NCBI GenBank assembly: GCA_041584155.1
Contig: JBFHEL010000185.1
Span: 1 to 8,047, forward strand
Direction: 5' to 3'
DNA length: 8,047 bases
From: Saccharicrinis sp041584155
Lineage (GTDB): Bacteria; Bacteroidota; Bacteroidia; Bacteroidales; Marinilabiliaceae
The notes beneath the pieces are model-generated. The model saw only the letters and a list, made by a program, of their open reading frames with translations, was not told the DNA's origin and did not search any database. The translations under genes and the position numbers were made by a program. Shown here one piece after another: positions 1-7,059 of the stretch. Numbering within the stretch: the first letter of the stretch is position 1; every line of letters starts with the position of its first letter.

Positions 1-1865
1 AAAAAATATCAGACTATAAATTTGCACTTGATGAATCGAGTATAGTAGCTGTTACAGACAGCAAAGGAGTTATAACCTATGTAAATGATCTTTTTTGCAA
101 AATTTCTAAATATAACAATGAAGAACTGCTAGGAAATACCCATAGTCTGGTAAATTCAGGTTACCACTCAATGGATGTTTTTGTAGATTTATGGAGAACA
201 ATTTCTACAGGAAAGGTATGGCGAGGTGAACTCAGGAATAGAGCCAAGGATGGGACCTTTTACTGGGTTGATTCAACCATAGTACCTTTTATGAATGATA
301 ATGGTAAACCTTATCAGTTTATTGCCATACGATTTGATATTACAAATAAAAAACAAGCTGAAAAAGCATTGATAGAGGCTAAAGAACTTGCTGATAGCGC
401 AAATCAGGCAAAAAGTGAGTTTTTGGCTAACATGAGCCATGAGATACGCACACCTATGAATTCGGTGATTGGTTTTTCTGAGATATTGTTGCGATCTATT
501 AAAAATGAAAAACAGCTTTCACAGGTTCAATCAATTCGATCAAGCGGCAAAAATCTATTAAAGATAATTGACGATATTTTGGATTTGTCAAAAATAGAAG
601 CCGGTAAAATAGATATAACAACTAGTCCGGTTCACCTTGCGGGATTAATGACTGAAGTAGAAAATATGTTTATTCATAAGGCTGAGGAAAAAGAATTGCA
701 TTTTATAGTGGAGTATGAGAGTCAACCACCTGAGATAATATTTATTGATGAGGTCAGGGTAAGGCAAGTGTTATTTAACTTAATAGGCAACGCCATTAAG
801 TTTACTGACAATGGAAATATTATAGTTACTGTGGATACCAGATGGAGTTATGATAAAATAGATAATTTAGATTTAATATTCAGGATTGAAGATACTGGTA
901 TTGGTATAGCAGAAGATCAGCAGAAAGTTATTTTTGATCCGTTTACACAACAAAAAAATCAAAGTACCCAATATGGAGGCACAGGTTTAGGCTTGAGTAT
1001 TACCACAAAACTGATTGAAAAAATGAATGGCCAGATAGAATTAGAAAGTGAGGTAGGTAAGGGTACTAATTTCACGGTTGTTATTCCTGATGTTAAAGCT
1101 TCGAGAGAAGATTATGAACAAGTAATTGACGCTTTTAAATATCACGAAACAGAGTTTGAACAAGCAACTATTTTAGTAGTGGATGACAATTCAGAAAATA
1201 GAAAGCTCATTAAAGCTTTATTAGATGATTCGCCATTACAAATTTACGAAGCGAAGAATGGGGAAGAAGCAATATCTATAGCCAAAGAAAAGCTTCCCGA
1301 TCTCATACTTATGGATTTGCGAATGCCTGTAATGGATGGCTATGCGGCATCGGAAATACTTAAAAATAATGAGACAACTCAGTTTATACCCATATTTGCT
1401 ATTTCAGCCTCATCCAATAAGGTTATTCATCCCGGGCGTACTAAAACTATTTTTGAAGAGTATATAATGAAACCATTTAATACAGATGATTTAGTAGGAA
1501 AAATGAAGAAATATATTTCATTTAAGAGTTGTGATAATATAGAATATTCAGAATCTAACGATGAACTTCCTTTTTTTGAAGAAAGTGAAGATCAACTTAT
1601 TAGTTTGGTTAATAAACTTGAAACAAAGTTTATTCCTATGAATGAAGATGCGCTTAACTCACAAATTATTGATAAGATAACTCATTTTGGGCAACAATTA
1701 AAAGTGGTTGCTTTGGAGTATGAAATGAATTACCTTGCAGAATACTCATCCAAGATTTGTCAATATGCAGATAATTTTGATATTGAGAATCTTACAACCC
1801 TGATGAGCCGTTTCAAATTACTTGTAGAATATATTAAATCGAGTATAAAAAATAACCAAACATGA
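1..1865 (+). CDS. PAS-domain hybrid sensor histidine kinase with receiver domain (5' end outside window)
   Basis: Membrane or cytosolic sensor that autophosphorylates a histidine and can pass the phosphate to its own receiver. The frame is open from base 3 with no start, so the gene begins upstream; residues below count from base 3 (620 visible). A PAS/PAC fold covers about 8-117 (motifs YVND, RAKDGTFYWVD, IRFDIT). A helical linker leads to HisKA with H-box SHEIRTPMN and phospho-acceptor His146 (bases 438-440). The HATPase has an N-box (NLIGNAIKF, Asn259 and Asn263), a G1 box DTGIGI (Asp297) and a G2 box GGTGLGLS (325-332). The receiver, about 389-502, has the acidic pair Asp394/395, phospho-acceptor Asp438 (bases 1314-1316) and Lys490 in KPF. 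A helical tail of about 115 residues ends the protein; it resembles tails after receivers of other hybrid kinases but shows no clear HPt histidine motif. The stop overlaps the next start by 4 bases. Kinase class is clear; the signal sensed is unknown. Confidence 0.95.
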   Translation, partial: KISDYKFALDESSIVAVTDSKGVITYVNDLFCKISKYNNEELLGNTHSLVNSGYHSMDVFVDLWRTISTGKVWRGELRNRAKDGTFYWVDSTIVPFMNDNGKPYQFIAIRFDITNKKQAEKALIEAKELADSANQAKSEFLANMSHEIRTPMNSVIGFSEILLRSIKNEKQLSQVQSIRSSGKNLLKIIDDILDLSKIEAGKIDITTSPVHLAGLMTEVENMFIHKAEEKELHFIVEYESQPPEIIFIDEVRVRQVLFNLIGNAIKFTDNGNIIVTVDTRWSYDKIDNLDLIFRIEDTGIGIAEDQQKVIFDPFTQQKNQSTQYGGTGLGLSITTKLIEKMNGQIELESEVGKGTNFTVVIPDVKASREDYEQVIDAFKYHETEFEQATILVVDDNSENRKLIKALLDDSPLQIYEAKNGEEAISIAKEKLPDLILMDLRMPVMDGYAASEILKNNETTQFIPIFAISASSNKVIHPGRTKTIFEEYIMKPFNTDDLVGKMKKYISFKSCDNIEYSESNDELPFFEESEDQLISLVNKLETKFIPMNEDALNSQIIDKITHFGQQLKVVALEYEMNYLAEYSSKICQYADNFDIENLTTLMSRFKLLVEYIKSSIKNNQT

Positions 1866-3037
1866 TGAATCCCGAACAAGAAACAAAAACAAAAATATTA
1901 GTAGTAGATGATAACTCTAAAAATATACAAGTAATAGGTAATATACTGCGAGATGAAGGATACACAGTAGGTTATGCATATAATGGAAAACAAGCTCTGG
2001 ATATACTAAGAGAAACAGGTGGTTTTGATTTGGTATTGTTAGATATTAACATGCCGGTTATGGATGGAATTGAAGCTTGTAAAAGTATTCGTAACGATAA
2101 AGTGTTACATGACATACCTGTTATTTTTCTTACTGCACTTAACCGAACGGAAGACTTAGTTGCGGGATTTAAGGCTGGAGGACAAGATTATGTGAGTAAA
2201 CCATATAACTACGAGGAGATTTTATCAAGAGTGAAAACTCATATTGATCTCAAACAAAGTAAAGATAAGTTGAAAACAGTAAATCAATGGTTAGAAGTAA
2301 AAGTGCTTGAGCGTACAAAAGAGTTGAGAAGTTCTCATTTAAGTCTGCAAAAGGCTTATCATAAACTACAAAAACTGGATACTCTAAAGTCTGAGTTCTT
2401 AGCAATTATCAGTCATCAGATTAATACGCCATTAAATGGGATACTTGGTTTTATTAATCTACTTAAAGAAGAAATAACAGAACCACATCTGCAAGAAATG
2501 TTTAAGTATCTGGAAATTTCCGCTAACAGGTTGGATAGTTTTTCAAAAGTCAGCTTAAAAATCACTCATTTACGAAGTCAAAATATTTCTATTGATAAAA
2601 AAGATGTTTTTATAAAAGACATTGTAGAATCAAGTCAAAAAGAACTTGAAGAAAAGATCAAAAATAAAAATATTTTAATAACGAACCTGTACAGTGAAGG
2701 TAAAATAAAAGGGGATATTGAGTTAATCACATTTTGTTTTGAGAGTATTTTGGATAATGCGATTAATTATTCTCCTGAACATGGGGTTATTTTAATTAAA
2801 GTTGATGTTAATGCTGACAATACGAATATAACTTTTGAGGACAGGGGTGAAGGATTTAATCCGGAAATATTACAAAATATATTTGATCTCTTTATCACGG
2901 AGAATAAATATAATGAAGAAAGCAATGGTTTAGACCTAGCTCTGGTAAAACTAATTATGGAAGTACATAACGGCAGTGTTATAGCATCGAATAACGACAC
3001 AAAAGGAGCAAAAATTACCTTAAGCTTTCCTAATTGA
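1862..3037 (+). CDS. Receiver-histidine kinase protein with partly degenerate kinase domain
   Basis: 391 residues. An N-terminal CheY-like receiver (about 11-127) is complete: Asp16/Asp17, phospho-acceptor Asp61 in LLDINMPVMDG, Thr91 and Lys113 in KPY. A predicted coiled coil (about 128-176) joins it to HisKA with H-box SHQINTPLN, His185. The residue after the His is Gln186 instead of the usual Glu. The HATPase keeps the N-box asparagine (Asn299, DNAINYS) and the G1 box DRGEGF (Asp327), but G2 reads NGLDLAL (355-361), lacking the usual GxGLGL. The start overlaps the stop of the upstream hybrid kinase (ATGA), so the two are translationally coupled and probably exchange phosphate. No DNA-binding or enzymatic output domain exists. 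A second ATG lies at 1865, one codon in. From family knowledge, Glu after the His supports phosphotransfer, so reduced kinase activity and an adaptor role is an inference; the fold assignment is firm. Confidence 0.92.
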   Translation: MMNPEQETKTKILVVDDNSKNIQVIGNILRDEGYTVGYAYNGKQALDILRETGGFDLVLLDINMPVMDGIEACKSIRNDKVLHDIPVIFLTALNRTEDLVAGFKAGGQDYVSKPYNYEEILSRVKTHIDLKQSKDKLKTVNQWLEVKVLERTKELRSSHLSLQKAYHKLQKLDTLKSEFLAIISHQINTPLNGILGFINLLKEEITEPHLQEMFKYLEISANRLDSFSKVSLKITHLRSQNISIDKKDVFIKDIVESSQKELEEKIKNKNILITNLYSEGKIKGDIELITFCFESILDNAINYSPEHGVILIKVDVNADNTNITFEDRGEGFNPEILQNIFDLFITENKYNEESNGLDLALVKLIMEVHNGSVIASNNDTKGAKITLSFPN

Positions 3038-3046
3038 CTGCTAGAT

Positions 3047-3067
3047 CTTTACTAATTTGAAGTAAAG
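3047..3067 (+). terminator. Weak stem-loop after the kinase pair
   Basis: A perfect 7-bp inverted repeat, CTTTACT (3047-3053) and AGTAAAG (3061-3067) with a 7-base loop, begins 10 bases after the stop codon. The stem is AT-rich and only a short GGGTTTC follows, with no real T-run, so it is a marginal terminator candidate supported mainly by position. Confidence 0.25.
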
Positions 3068-3103
3068 GGTTTCAATTATTCGCACAAAAAATCAATAAGG
3101 CTA

Positions 3104-3400
3104 TTAAATTTTAAATTTGTAAGTAGGTCTTCTGCTTTCATTCAACCTTAATTTCATCATTTGGTAAGGGGGTTTGGGATAAAACCCGCAATATGCATTA
3201 GGAAATCTATTAGGCATCGACATAGCTTCAAAACAAGTCACTACGTTGCTTTATCTCAGCTCACCATAACGATGCTGGCGATAGCAATCGGGACAGGTTA
3301 TGCCTTGCTTCACTAAAGTCTTGTTTGATGGCATTTTCAATGTTCATGACGAAGTTCTAGCGCATAATCCGGGTTAAAGCGATTAATTTATCACCTAAAA
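3104..3400. repeat. GC-richer intergenic block, probable remnant of a dispersed element
   Basis: This block stands out from its surroundings: by direct count 3241-3300 has 29 G+C of 60, while 3421-3480 has 7 of 60. It holds a bulged hairpin (CGATGCT at 3270-3276, AGCAATCG at 3283-3290) followed by AATCGGGACAGGTTAT (3286-3301), which matches 14 of 16 bases of a second copy near 7483-7498. Several short frames are open across it: 3152-3313 on plus has no good start, and a 39-codon minus-strand frame runs 3223-3104. None has a ribosome site or recognisable protein, and frames break repeatedly. This suggests decayed or non-coding repeat sequence, not a gene. I see no tRNA or other known RNA here. 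Confidence 0.4.
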
Positions 3401-3474
3401 TTAATGCGAGTTATATTGCATGTTTACCATTAAATAACATATGTATAATAATAGTTATTAATAGTTTTTTTTAA
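3401..3474. other. Very AT-rich spacer downstream of hemerythrin gene
   Basis: This short stretch holds runs such as TAATAATAG and a T8 run. On the minus strand it lies directly after the hemerythrin stop codon, and the ACATATGT palindrome (3437-3444) is its only notable symmetry. No GC-rich terminator stem is visible. Confidence 0.3.
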
Positions 3475-3882
3475 TTATTTAACTCCATTTTTGACTAGAA
3501 AATCACTATATTTCATGTCACTCTCCTGTATATGATTTTTTATCCATTCTTTTAGGAATCCTGTTATTTCAAAAGAAATAATTAGTTTTTTACTGTTATA
3601 TTTTTCTTCAAGAGAAGATACCTTTGCAATAAAACTATCGTGTTCGTTTTTATGAGAAAAATAATCAGGGTAACTGAATTGCTTCATATACTTTTCTTCT
3701 AACGTGAAATGCATTTGAGTATAGTTTTTCATTCCACTAATTAATTTTCCAATATTTTCATTATTCGAACGAGATTGAATGTTGTCATAAAAATCGTTGA
3801 TTAACTCAATAAGTTTTTTGTGCTGTTCATCAATGGAATTAATTTTTACACTTAAATTTTCATTCCAGTTTATAAATGCCAT
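3475..3882 (-). CDS. Bacteriohemerythrin (single-domain di-iron O2-binding protein)
   Basis: 135 residues, the usual length of a stand-alone bacterial hemerythrin: a cytosolic four-helix bundle that binds O2 at a carboxylate-bridged di-iron centre. All seven family ligands are visible: His21 (DEQHKKL), His58 and Glu62 (HFTLEE), His77 and His81 (HKNEH), His117 and Asp122 (HIQESD). The N-terminal FINWNENLSVKINSIDEQH is also typical of the family. The ATG at 3882 is chosen because the family N-terminus begins there; no Shine-Dalgarno precedes it, only an A-rich leader. A poor -7-like box, TAACTTTA on minus at 3909-3902, is the best promoter candidate. It is monocistronic, with over 400 bases of non-coding DNA on each side. 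Likely roles are O2 storage, delivery or sensing in a microaerobic cell; the sequence cannot distinguish these. Family assignment is firm. Confidence 0.95.
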   Translation of the reverse strand: MAFINWNENLSVKINSIDEQHKKLIELINDFYDNIQSRSNNENIGKLISGMKNYTQMHFTLEEKYMKQFSYPDYFSHKNEHDSFIAKVSSLEEKYNSKKLIISFEITGFLKEWIKNHIQESDMKYSDFLVKNGVK

Positions 3883-4146
3883 AATAATTGTTTTTTTGTA
3901 TTAAAGTTATAAATGTACATTACGCATTACCTAAAAATTATATTACTTGACCAGGAGGAGTTGATTATTTAAAAAAGATTGTAATAATACCAATTTTAAC
4001 AAAAAGAATAACAATAAACTATGTTAGTTAAATCGGCTTTTTAAAAAATAATATATTTATTATAATATGGTTTGGATACTACCCGTATATGTAGTAGAGT
4101 TATAGTTAAGGGGTATAAATAGGACTCAATAAATTAGTCTTAGTAA
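3883..4146. other. Non-coding AT-rich region upstream of hemerythrin
   Basis: No frame of credible length and no RNA gene was seen. It should contain the hemerythrin promoter (best guess TAACTTTA, minus, 3909-3902). A short inverted repeat TACTAC/GTAGTA (4077-4082 and 4091-4096, 8-base loop) is present. An AGGAGGAG string at 3953-3960 looks like a ribosome site but leads only to a TTG followed within three codons by a stop. Confidence 0.4.
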
Positions 4147-4259
4147 CTGAATGCTAAAAAGTGGCCATACTTTGATTAACCATTTACAATAATTGAATAA
4201 TATAGTATGTATTATTTTTTCAAAGTTGGTAACCGTTATAGGCCACTTTAGCTAGTCAG
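4147..4259. repeat. Inverted-repeat unit of about 110 bp, candidate MITE or decayed IS ends
   Basis: The left end CTGAATGCTAAAAAGTGGCC (4147-4166) is inverted as GGCCACTTTAGCTAGTCAG (4241-4259). The core pairing is GCTAAA..GTGGCC with GGCCACTTTAGC, the left arm carrying two extra A. A second nested pair, ACTTTG (4169-4174) and CAAAGT (4221-4226), lies inside. The unit has no coding capacity. GTGGCC/CACTTT-type ends with internal repeats recall IS21-family termini common in Bacteroidota, so a MITE or a collapsed IS is possible, but I see no clear target-site duplication. Lying 37 bases beyond the ATPase gene stop, it could also fold in the transcript and act as a 3' stabilising or terminating structure. 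Confidence 0.45.
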
Positions 4260-4295
4260 AATAAAATTATGAGCACATTAAAGGCTTAATTTTTA

Positions 4296-4955
4296 TTAGT
4301 TTAACTTACCATTAGTTAATTGAATTTTAAGATTGCCATAACTGGCAGCTTCCATACTATGTGTTACCATAACAATGGTAGTGTTATGATTTTTATTTAT
4401 TTCACTTAAGATACTTAGTATTTCTTCAGCCAGACCAGGATCTAAATTACCAGTAGGTTCATCGGCAAGCAATAGATCTGGATTATTAGCTAACGCCCTA
4501 GCAATTGCCACGCGCTGCTGTTGACCGGCAGACAGTTCTTTGGGATAATGATTTATCCTATCATTTAAACCTACCCATTCAAGTAACTCGATTGCTCTTT
4601 TTTCATTGTTTATTTTATTTTTCACATTAAGAGCTATCATAATATTTTCCATTGCAGTTAAGTATGGTACCAACGCAAAGTTTTGCATCACAAAACCAAC
4701 ATGATTGCTACGGAAAGCAGCTAATTCACGTTCACTATTGAGATTTATCTGTTGGTTGTTGTAAACCATATTCCCAGAAGAAGGTTTAAGTAAACCACCT
4801 AGAATTAACAGTAATGTTGTTTTACCAGAACCTGAAGCACCTGTAATAGTTACAAATGAGCCTTTGGGTATATTTAAAGAAATACCATCGATGGCATTGA
4901 TTGCCACATTGTGACGATGATATGTTTTAGTTAGATTATTTATTTGTACTAACAT
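4296..4955 (-). CDS. ABC transporter ATP-binding protein, LolD/MacB type
   Basis: 219 residues, normal for a stand-alone LolD/MacB-type ATPase. It hydrolyses ATP at the inner membrane face to drive the permease encoded just upstream. Motifs in order: Walker A GASGSGKT (39-46, Lys45), Q-loop Gln91 in VMQNFALVPYLT, signature LSAGQQQR (141-148), Walker B LLLADEP with Glu166 and D-loop GNLD, and the H-loop His199 in VTHS. The FALVPYLTAMEN stretch and the SGNMVYNNQQI strand are typical of the MacB/LolD/FtsE-like group. It starts 2 bases after the permease stop and has a strong Shine-Dalgarno inside that gene's last codons. It is the last gene of the operon. The substrate cannot be read from an ATPase; context suggests a thiol-reactive metal or an envelope substrate. 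Family certain, substrate unknown. Confidence 0.95.
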   Translation of the reverse strand: MLVQINNLTKTYHRHNVAINAIDGISLNIPKGSFVTITGASGSGKTTLLLILGGLLKPSSGNMVYNNQQINLNSERELAAFRSNHVGFVMQNFALVPYLTAMENIMIALNVKNKINNEKRAIELLEWVGLNDRINHYPKELSAGQQQRVAIARALANNPDLLLADEPTGNLDPGLAEEILSILSEINKNHNTTIVMVTHSMEAASYGNLKIQLTNGKLN

Positions 4956-4957
4956 AA

Positions 4958-6166
4958 TTAGTCCTCCTGCATGATTGAAAAAGGTTCGATCTTACCAGCT
5001 TTGAAAGCAGGAATGATGGAACCGGTGACTGAAATAATAATGGATATCGCAATTGAAATTGGTAAAAGAATATACAAAGGACTAATTTCTATTTCTGCAA
5101 ACTGAGGCCCCAGGACCACTGCAGCTAATGTACCAATAAAAAAGCCAAAAACACCACCAGCAAAGCCTAGTATCATAGCTTTAGCAATAAGTATGTTGTA
5201 TATATGGCGCTTATGATAGCCAATCATACGTAAAATGCCAATTTCTCTTCGTCTTTCATTAACATTTGCCCAAATGTAATTACCAATTGAGATACTGCCG
5301 ACAAATAAAATGATGATTAAAAACACCAATGATAGTTTATTCATCAATTGATTTGTTTGAATTTGAGTAGAAACAATTTGGCCAATAGTAGTTATGCGAG
5401 TATCCGGTAATATATTACGCATTTTCCCCAATAGGCCTTCCGAAATTTCACTACAACAGCCCATTATTTCAATTGCACTAATTTGCTCACCTATGCCTAA
5501 TAATTCTTGTACTGATTGTAGGTTCGCAAAAACACGGTCATCATCAACAGTTCCAGTTTCCGGTAAAATTTTTTTTACTGTGAAAGTTTTACCCTCAATA
5601 ACAAGTTTATTACCTTCGTTAAGTTTAAGCCTGGAAGCAATTGCAGAACCAATATAAGTATCGTTAACAGCAAGAGTATCGATACCCTTTCGTTGCAATT
5701 TTTCATCGGCATATTTTTTAGGTTCAGATGGAGCACAACTAGCTGAAATCGGCTGACCTACCAATCCACCTTGTTGCCATATTGGTTTAGATGCAATTTC
5801 ACTTTTAGGTAGAATTCCTGTAAGTACAATTTTACTCCCATTAACCGAAACTCTTCTGGTTAGTTTAGGGGAAAGATTATCGATACCAGGCAATGTTGAT
5901 GTAAGCAGCTTTTCAACATAGCTCTCAGGGAAAGTAGGGGCATCAATGTCAGCCGCATAATAATTATCAACACTTGCGGCCTGAGGCAGAACCAGAATGT
6001 TAGCACCCAGGTTATCCAGATTGATAGCTACTGCTTTTTCAGAAACTACAGAAATAGATCGAATGCCGACTATAACACCTATCCCTAAAGTAATAGCAAG
6101 TAAGCCTGAAATGAGTTGCGATTTACGATGCCATAACTCTCTTAAAGTTAAATCAATCAACTTCAT
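4958..6166 (-). CDS. MacB/LolC-type (FtsX-like) ABC permease with periplasmic cysteines
   Basis: 402 residues with the MacB/LolC topology: TM1 about 18-41, a periplasmic domain of about 235 residues, then TM2 about 277-300, TM3 about 324-352 and TM4 about 364-386. The cytoplasmic loop NERRREIGILRMIGYHKRHI (303-322) is the characteristic FtsX-family coupling segment. The C-terminal PAFKAGKIEPFSIMQED also matches the family. The periplasmic domain has three cysteines: Cys144 (SASCAPSE) and the adjacent pair Cys237-Cys238 (IMGCCSE). Paired cysteines there are not a general LolC or MacB feature and suggest a disulfide or soft-metal site. It starts 26 bases after the lipoprotein stop, with no Shine-Dalgarno, and is followed at 2 bases by its ATPase. 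These transporters are mechanotransducers that act on lipoproteins or periplasmic molecules; the partner here is likely the upstream lipoprotein. No membrane-fusion protein or TolC is nearby. Fold firm, substrate inferred. Confidence 0.92.
   Translation of the reverse strand: MKLIDLTLRELWHRKSQLISGLLAITLGIGVIVGIRSISVVSEKAVAINLDNLGANILVLPQAASVDNYYAADIDAPTFPESYVEKLLTSTLPGIDNLSPKLTRRVSVNGSKIVLTGILPKSEIASKPIWQQGGLVGQPISASCAPSEPKKYADEKLQRKGIDTLAVNDTYIGSAIASRLKLNEGNKLVIEGKTFTVKKILPETGTVDDDRVFANLQSVQELLGIGEQISAIEIMGCCSEISEGLLGKMRNILPDTRITTIGQIVSTQIQTNQLMNKLSLVFLIIILFVGSISIGNYIWANVNERRREIGILRMIGYHKRHIYNILIAKAMILGFAGGVFGFFIGTLAAVVLGPQFAEIEISPLYILLPISIAISIIISVTGSIIPAFKAGKIEPFSIMQED
4961..4968 (-). promoter_or_regulatory. 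Strong Shine-Dalgarno of the ATPase gene, inside the permease 3' end
   Basis: The minus strand reads GCAGGAGGACTAATTATG: AGGAGG, then 7 bases, then the ATG at 4955. It lies within the last two sense codons of the permease, so translation of the two genes is probably coupled. It is unusual because none of the other starts visible here has a recognisable Shine-Dalgarno. Confidence 0.75.
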
Positions 6167-6192
6167 ATTTTAAAATTTAAATCAATTAATAC

Positions 6193-7032
6193 TTAATTAC
6201 CACATCCAGCGGGACCACAACCAGAAGCACATCCACTTGCTACAGGAGTATTAGCTGTAGCCACTAATGATGAGGCATCAGTAAGTGTTGATGATTTACC
6301 AGCTACTTGTCCTTGCTTATTAATAACCATTGTAATAGAGTTTTTGGCGGAGTTTTTATCTATACGAAGTTGGTTTAAGAATGAAGATTCTTTGGGATCG
6401 TCCATGTCTACCTCAACAAAAACTGCCTGATCATTTAATAAAGAAACTGCCTCTCTGGCAATATTTTCGACTTGAGATTTATCAGAAAATGTTTTTTTGG
6501 TGAAAACCAGGATGGTATGTTTTTTATCTTCAATAGCATCATATACTGTTTCTAATTTTGGAGAAGGAATCAAGGCAGCAATATTTTCAGCAGTTGCTTG
6601 TTCAAGAATATATCCTCCTGAGGGGACTCCTTTTGATGATAAAACCAATATTAAAGGTAAGGGAGCTCCGGTTAATCGCCATTGGGTCACAAATTTAGAA
6701 TTAGAAGCATCATCGCGGTTCATTTGAACAATTATAGAATTATTATTAATGTTTTTAGCTTCTTTTGCAATTTCTAAAGCTTTGTTGGTATTAACAGATT
6801 CGTTTTCTGTTACAACTACAAAAACGGCTTTTCCTTCTTTTTTTGCTTTTTCTAATTCGCCTGCCAATTCAGAATTTACTTGATTAACATCTTGTTGGAG
6901 GTTCTTCTGAACTTGCGGAATACTTTGAGATATTGAAGTTTCAGGCTTGGACGATTTGTCAGAGCATGCATTTAGAGTTAATACATTTGTTAATAGAAAG
7001 CAAAAAATGTGGTATTTCCTTATTGTCTTCAT
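6193..7032 (-). CDS. Lipoprotein with two thioredoxin-like folds and Cys-rich C-terminal tail
   Basis: 279 residues. A basic N-terminus, a hydrophobic h-region and the lipobox LNAC put acylated Cys23 at the mature N-terminus. A Gln/Ser-rich linker follows to about 55. Two thioredoxin-like segments are inferred: about 65-155 (VFVVVTENE strand, VQMNRDD, a cis-Pro-like GAPLPLILVL) and about 170-262 (HTILVFTKK, VFVEVDMDD, ITMVINKQGQ). Neither has a CXXC active site, so redox catalysis of the usual kind is not expected. The last 12 residues form a Gly/Cys tail with Cys268, Cys272 and Cys277 (SGCASGCGPAGCGN), which could bind a soft metal or form mixed disulfides. It lies between an ArsR repressor and a permease with periplasmic cysteines, at 27 and 26 bases, so a periplasmic metal or thiol handover role is plausible. 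Lipoprotein status is firm; the thioredoxin folds are likely; the function is inferred. Confidence 0.85.
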   Translation of the reverse strand: MKTIRKYHIFCFLLTNVLTLNACSDKSSKPETSISQSIPQVQKNLQQDVNQVNSELAGELEKAKKEGKAVFVVVTENESVNTNKALEIAKEAKNINNNSIIVQMNRDDASNSKFVTQWRLTGAPLPLILVLSSKGVPSGGYILEQATAENIAALIPSPKLETVYDAIEDKKHTILVFTKKTFSDKSQVENIAREAVSLLNDQAVFVEVDMDDPKESSFLNQLRIDKNSAKNSITMVINKQGQVAGKSSTLTDASSLVATANTPVASGCASGCGPAGCGN

Positions 7033-7059
7033 GTTTTAATTTAAAAAGTTATAGAATTA

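Noticed and set aside
2767..3000. Minus-strand open frame of 77 codons
   Set aside because: It lies wholly inside the kinase ATPase domain on the opposite strand and has no recognisable protein.
3104..3223. 39-codon minus-strand frame starting with ATG
   Set aside because: No ribosome site, no recognisable protein, and it sits in a block better explained as repeat remnant.
3152..3313. Plus-strand open stretch of 54 codons without a start
   Set aside because: Its only ATG is 14 codons from the end and frames break on both sides, so a gene is not supported.
3953..3975. AGGAGGAG resembling a ribosome site on plus
   Set aside because: The only nearby start is a TTG that meets a stop after two further codons.
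4277..4290. ATTAA/TTAAT stem with T-run, terminator-like on plus
   Set aside because: The stem is five A-T pairs and no plus-strand gene lies upstream; it is not oriented for the ATPase gene.
5394..5657. Plus-strand open frame of 87 codons
   Set aside because: Antisense to the permease periplasmic domain, which has clear family motifs.
6497..6727. Plus-strand open frame of 76 codons
   Set aside because: Antisense to the lipoprotein gene, with no ribosome site or family likeness.
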